Origin: Nitrospira sp.
GTDB lineage: Bacteria > Nitrospirota > Nitrospiria > Nitrospirales > Nitrospiraceae
Length of the DNA: 64,000 nt
Direction: 5' to 3'
Assembly: GCA_029194665.1 (NCBI GenBank)
Contig: JARFXO010000001.1
Location: forward strand, 1,092,484-1,156,483
The translations under genes were made by a program, and so were the position numbers. Below the pieces are notes generated by a model that did no database searches, was not told the DNA's origin, and saw only the letters and a list, made by a program, of their open reading frames with translations. Below are positions 61,165 to 64,000 of the stretch, in pieces (the first letter of the stretch is position 1; each line of letters starts with the position of its first letter).

Positions 61165-62565
61165 ATGATGAAGCCGCTCACAAGCGATGCCGAACCACTG
61201 AATCTCAATAGTCTCACCCCGCGTCAGATCGTCGAGGAGCTGAATCGCTACGTCATTGGACAAAAGGATGCCAAACGGATGGTCGCCATCGCTCTTCGCA
61301 ACCGGTGGCGCCGCCAGCAGGTGTCTCCCGACCTTCGCGACGAGGTGATGCCGAAGAACATCATCATGATCGGGCCGACCGGCGTGGGCAAAACGGAGAT
61401 CGCCCGACGGCTCGCCAAACTGGCCGAAGCCCCCTTCATCAAGGTCGAAGCGTCGAAGTTCACCGAGGTCGGCTACGTCGGGCGTGATGTGGAATCGATC
61501 ATCCGCGACTTGACCGAGCTGGCCATCAATATGGTCAAGACACAACGGCTGGCGTCCGTTCAGCAGAAGGCAGAACAACAAGGCGAGGAACGATTGCTCG
61601 ATCTGCTCTTGCCGCCGCCCCCCCCTCGACCGGGCTTCGTGGACAGCGCGAGCGAGCCGGTCGCTCAAGCCCCTCAGGACTCCCACGAAACGACCAGATC
61701 GAAGCTGCGCCTGCAGTTACGGGAAGGGAGGCTGGATGAACGAACGGTGGAGTTAGAAGTCAAGGAACGAAGCCTTCCCGTCGGCGTCATTTCCAACGTG
61801 GGTGGACTTGACGACCTCGAGAGTAATCTCCGAGACATGCTGGGCGGCATGTTTCAAGGCAAGAAGAAGAAACGACTGATGAAAGTGCCGGAGGCGCTCA
61901 AACATTTGACGCAGGAAGAAGCTCAGAAACTGATCGATATGGAAGATACTACGAGAGAAGCCATCACCAAGGTGGAACAGGCCGGTATCGTGTTCCTCGA
62001 TGAGATCGACAAGATCGCCGGCCGCGAGCGCACCATGGGTCCGGATGTATCGCGAGAAGGTGTCCAGCGCGACCTCCTCCCCATCGTGGAAGGCTGCACG
62101 GTCACCACCAAACATGGGCCGGTCGTGACGGATCACATCCTCTTCATCGCCGCCGGTGCCTTTCATGTGGCGAAGCCGTCGGATCTGATTCCGGAACTCC
62201 AAGGACGATTTCCGATCCGCGTCGAGCTCAGCCCGTTATCAAAAGACGATTTCGTCCGCATTCTCACAGAACCGAAAGGGGCGCTGGTCCGGCAGTATCA
62301 GGCCTTGCTGGCCACGGAAGGCCTCACCATCGAGTTCACTACGGACGGTCTTGAAGAAATCGCCGAGGTCGCAGTGCAAGTGAATGAACGGACCGAGAAC
62401 ATCGGCGCGCGCCGCCTGTTCACCATCATGGAGCGGTTGCTTGAAGACATTTCATTCGAGGGACCAGGCTGGCCCGACAAACGGATCAGCATCACCGCGG
62501 CCTATGTCCGGGACCGGTTGAAAGACATCGTCAAGGATCAGGATCTGAGCCGGTATATTCTCTAG
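61165..62565 (+). CDS. hslU: ATP-dependent protease ATPase subunit HslU
   Basis: This 466-residue AAA+ unfoldase has Walker [11 protein letters not shown] (near 68-77), the large I-domain insertion (with a Pro-rich stretch PPPPRPGF), Walker [11 protein letters not shown] (near 275), sensor GRFPIRVEL and the C-terminal RYIL that docks HslV. It feeds substrates to HslV. The next gene, argB, starts 83 bases on. Confidence 0.95.
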   Translation: MMKPLTSDAEPLNLNSLTPRQIVEELNRYVIGQKDAKRMVAIALRNRWRRQQVSPDLRDEVMPKNIIMIGPTGVGKTEIARRLAKLAEAPFIKVEASKFTEVGYVGRDVESIIRDLTELAINMVKTQRLASVQQKAEQQGEERLLDLLLPPPPPRPGFVDSASEPVAQAPQDSHETTRSKLRLQLREGRLDERTVELEVKERSLPVGVISNVGGLDDLESNLRDMLGGMFQGKKKKRLMKVPEALKHLTQEEAQKLIDMEDTTREAITKVEQAGIVFLDEIDKIAGRERTMGPDVSREGVQRDLLPIVEGCTVTTKHGPVVTDHILFIAAGAFHVAKPSDLIPELQGRFPIRVELSPLSKDDFVRILTEPKGALVRQYQALLATEGLTIEFTTDGLEEIAEVAVQVNERTENIGARRLFTIMERLLEDISFEGPGWPDKRISITAAYVRDRLKDIVKDQDLSRYIL

Positions 62566-62648
62566 GCAGGACGAGCGCGGCGGGCAAGACTCGGTCGCGT
62601 TTCTCGCGGATCACGCCCATCGCGCCCTTCCCGCAGCGGGAGCACCGC

Positions 62649-63545
62649 ATGAACAAACTCATCAAGAAAGCCAACGTCCTCATCGAAGCCCTGCCGTACA
62701 TTCGCGCGTTTCGAGGAAAGACCGTGGTCGTCAAGTACGGCGGCCATGCGATGACGGACTCGTCGCTTAAGGAACGGTTTGCTCAAGATGTCGTACTGCT
62801 CAAGTACGTTGGCATCAACCCGGTCATCATTCACGGCGGTGGGCCTCAAATTGATAAGATGCTCGACCGACTCGGCATCGAGGCCAAGTTTCGGCACGGC
62901 GTCCGGATCACCGATGAAGCCACGATGGAAATCGTGGAAATGGTCCTGGCAGGAAAAATCAACATGGAGATTACGGATCTCATCAACCGTCATGGTGGTA
63001 GCGCCGTCGGGTTGAGCGGCAAGGACGGGGGGTTGATTCTCAGCAAGCCGCTGACGGCCAAGGCTTGGGCAGAAAGTCTGGACCGGGATTTGGATAGGGA
63101 AGACGGCGAAGGCGACTTCGGACTGGTGGGCGACATTGAAAAGGTCGACCCTGGTTTGTTGCGCAACCTTCAGGACGACCATTACATCCCGGTGATCGCT
63201 CCGATCGGAACGGATCGTGAGGGTAATACGTACAACATCAATGCCGATCTCGTCGGCGGATCCGTGGCCGGGGCCCTGCGCGCGGAGAAGCTCCTCATGA
63301 TGACCGATATCAAAGGCATTCGCGACGCCAACGGGCGTCACCTCTCCACCGTGTCGCGTAAAGATGTGCAGCGCATGATGAAGAAGGGGACTATCACGGA
63401 GGGGATGATCCCGAAAGTCCGTGCTTGTTTGGACGCATTGGCCGAAGGGGTCGGAAAAGCTCACATTATCGACGGGCGTATCCCCCACGCCATTCTGCTT
63501 GAAATCTTCACGCACAAGGGCATTGGGACCGAGATCGTAAACTAA
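62649..63545 (+). CDS. argB: Acetylglutamate kinase
   Basis: This 298-residue kinase phosphorylates N-acetylglutamate in arginine synthesis. Typical motifs are VVKYGGHAM, VIIHGGGPQIDKML, INRHGGSAVGLSGKDG, NINADLVGG and the C-terminal GKAHIIDGRIPHAILLEIFT. GGGAG precedes the ATG by six bases. It follows hslU and precedes an M28-type peptidase gene. Confidence 0.96.
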   Translation: MNKLIKKANVLIEALPYIRAFRGKTVVVKYGGHAMTDSSLKERFAQDVVLLKYVGINPVIIHGGGPQIDKMLDRLGIEAKFRHGVRITDEATMEIVEMVLAGKINMEITDLINRHGGSAVGLSGKDGGLILSKPLTAKAWAESLDRDLDREDGEGDFGLVGDIEKVDPGLLRNLQDDHYIPVIAPIGTDREGNTYNINADLVGGSVAGALRAEKLLMMTDIKGIRDANGRHLSTVSRKDVQRMMKKGTITEGMIPKVRACLDALAEGVGKAHIIDGRIPHAILLEIFTHKGIGTEIVN

Positions 63546-63568
63546 TTCTCCGTTGACGGACCACCCAC

Positions 63569-64000
63569 GTGCCCGCTGATCGCAACCGCCTCAAAGACGA
63601 CCTGCATCACCTCGTGGAAGAGCGGCATCCCCTGTCCTCTCCGGTCCGCTTACAACAGACAGAGGTCTATCTGCGTCGCCGGTTCTCGGAGGCCGGGCTC
63701 GCCGTCACCGCACATGAATTCGAGGCATTGGGCAAGACCTATCGTAATGTCATCGGAACTGCGCGTTCCACCTCCCTGCACGACGAACAAGCGCCTCCCC
63801 TGATTCTCGCCGCACACTTCGACACAGTTGAAGGCTCTCCCGGCGCTGATGACAACGCCAGCGCCCTCGTCGTGCTGCTGGACGTAGCGCGCCGGATCCG
63901 ATCGCTAAAGCTAGCGCGACCGATCCGCTTCATCGCCTTCAATTTGGAGGAACACAACCTACTTGGCAGCTTGGCCTATACCTCATTCCTACGAAAGAAC
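63569..64000 (+). CDS. M28-family metallopeptidase (3' partial)
   Basis: A frame from GTG 63569 runs off the right edge. It shows the M28 aminopeptidase zinc motifs: ILAAHFDTVEGSPGADDNAS (His and Asp ligands) and FNLEEHNLLGS (catalytic Glu and next ligand). The N-terminus has no signal peptide in the visible part. The GTG start follows a weak purine-rich sequence, so a different start is possible. The family is secure; the start is uncertain. Confidence 0.8.
   Translation, partial: MPADRNRLKDDLHHLVEERHPLSSPVRLQQTEVYLRRRFSEAGLAVTAHEFEALGKTYRNVIGTARSTSLHDEQAPPLILAAHFDTVEGSPGADDNASALVVLLDVARRIRSLKLARPIRFIAFNLEEHNLLGSLAYTSFLRKN

Noticed and set aside
1-64000. CRISPR array, diversity-generating retroelement or phage structural genes
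   Set aside because: No regularly spaced repeats, no reverse transcriptase next to the SUMF1 genes and no capsid or tail genes were seen.

Overview
The window looks like a chromosomal segment of a Nitrospira-type bacterium (phylum Nitrospirota). This is inferred from gene content: many two-component systems, an SmbP-like protein, a giant multicopper oxidase, multihaem cytochromes and SUMF1-fold proteins, plus the trmFO-xerC-hslV-hslU-argB order. It is not based on any database match. Most genes are GC-rich with clear AGGAG-type ribosome sites. The segment at 49.8-51.5 kb is visibly AT-richer.

Layout. 0-13 kb: the end of an outer-membrane beta-barrel gene, then sensory genes. These are a multi-PAS kinase with a NarL-type regulator, a LuxR-type regulator with a degenerate receiver, a lone receiver, a REC-HK-REC kinase and a large membrane-anchored hybrid kinase. 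A cut-down cheR remnant lies between the last two. 13-20 kb: two SUMF1-fold proteins (one with a four-helix membrane domain) around a cytochrome c'-like protein, a CopD-like protein, a five-haem cytochrome and a TVP38/DedA-type protein. 20-28.7 kb: one tight operon hsdM-hsdS-abiEi-abiEii-hsdR, a type I restriction system with an AbiE-type pair inside it. 28.8-36 kb: a copper-related run on the minus strand (giant multicopper oxidase, LolA-like protein, cupredoxin/carboxypeptidase-like protein, small secreted protein, SmbP-like protein), preceded by a near-consensus sigma-54 promoter. 36.8-45.2 kb: a decayed outer-membrane gene, a Cys-rich protein, and a signalling block with two sigma-54 activators, a receiver and two kinases.

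46.7-53.4 kb is an accessory region next to a tRNA-Lys(UUU) gene. Two further copies of the tRNA 3' part lie at 46.73 and 49.54 kb, so the locus looks like nested integrations. It carries two paralogous vapBC modules (one decayed), an IS5-type element inserted between the antitoxin ribosome site and its start codon, a TIGR04255-type gene with two partners, and a relic of what looks like a mobile-element gene. 53.5-58.1 kb: purA, tRNA-Val(CAC), an orphan BrnA-like antitoxin, a Phd-type antitoxin with an operator palindrome and a frameshifted toxin, and a TIR-TM-SUMF1 gene split by an in-frame TAG. 58.4-64 kb: housekeeping genes trmFO-xerC-hslV-hslU-argB and the start of an M28 peptidase.

The points most worth a second look are the TIR-TM-SUMF1 gene, the nested tRNA-Lys island, the AbiE pair inside the type I operon, and the sigma-54-linked copper oxidase cluster.
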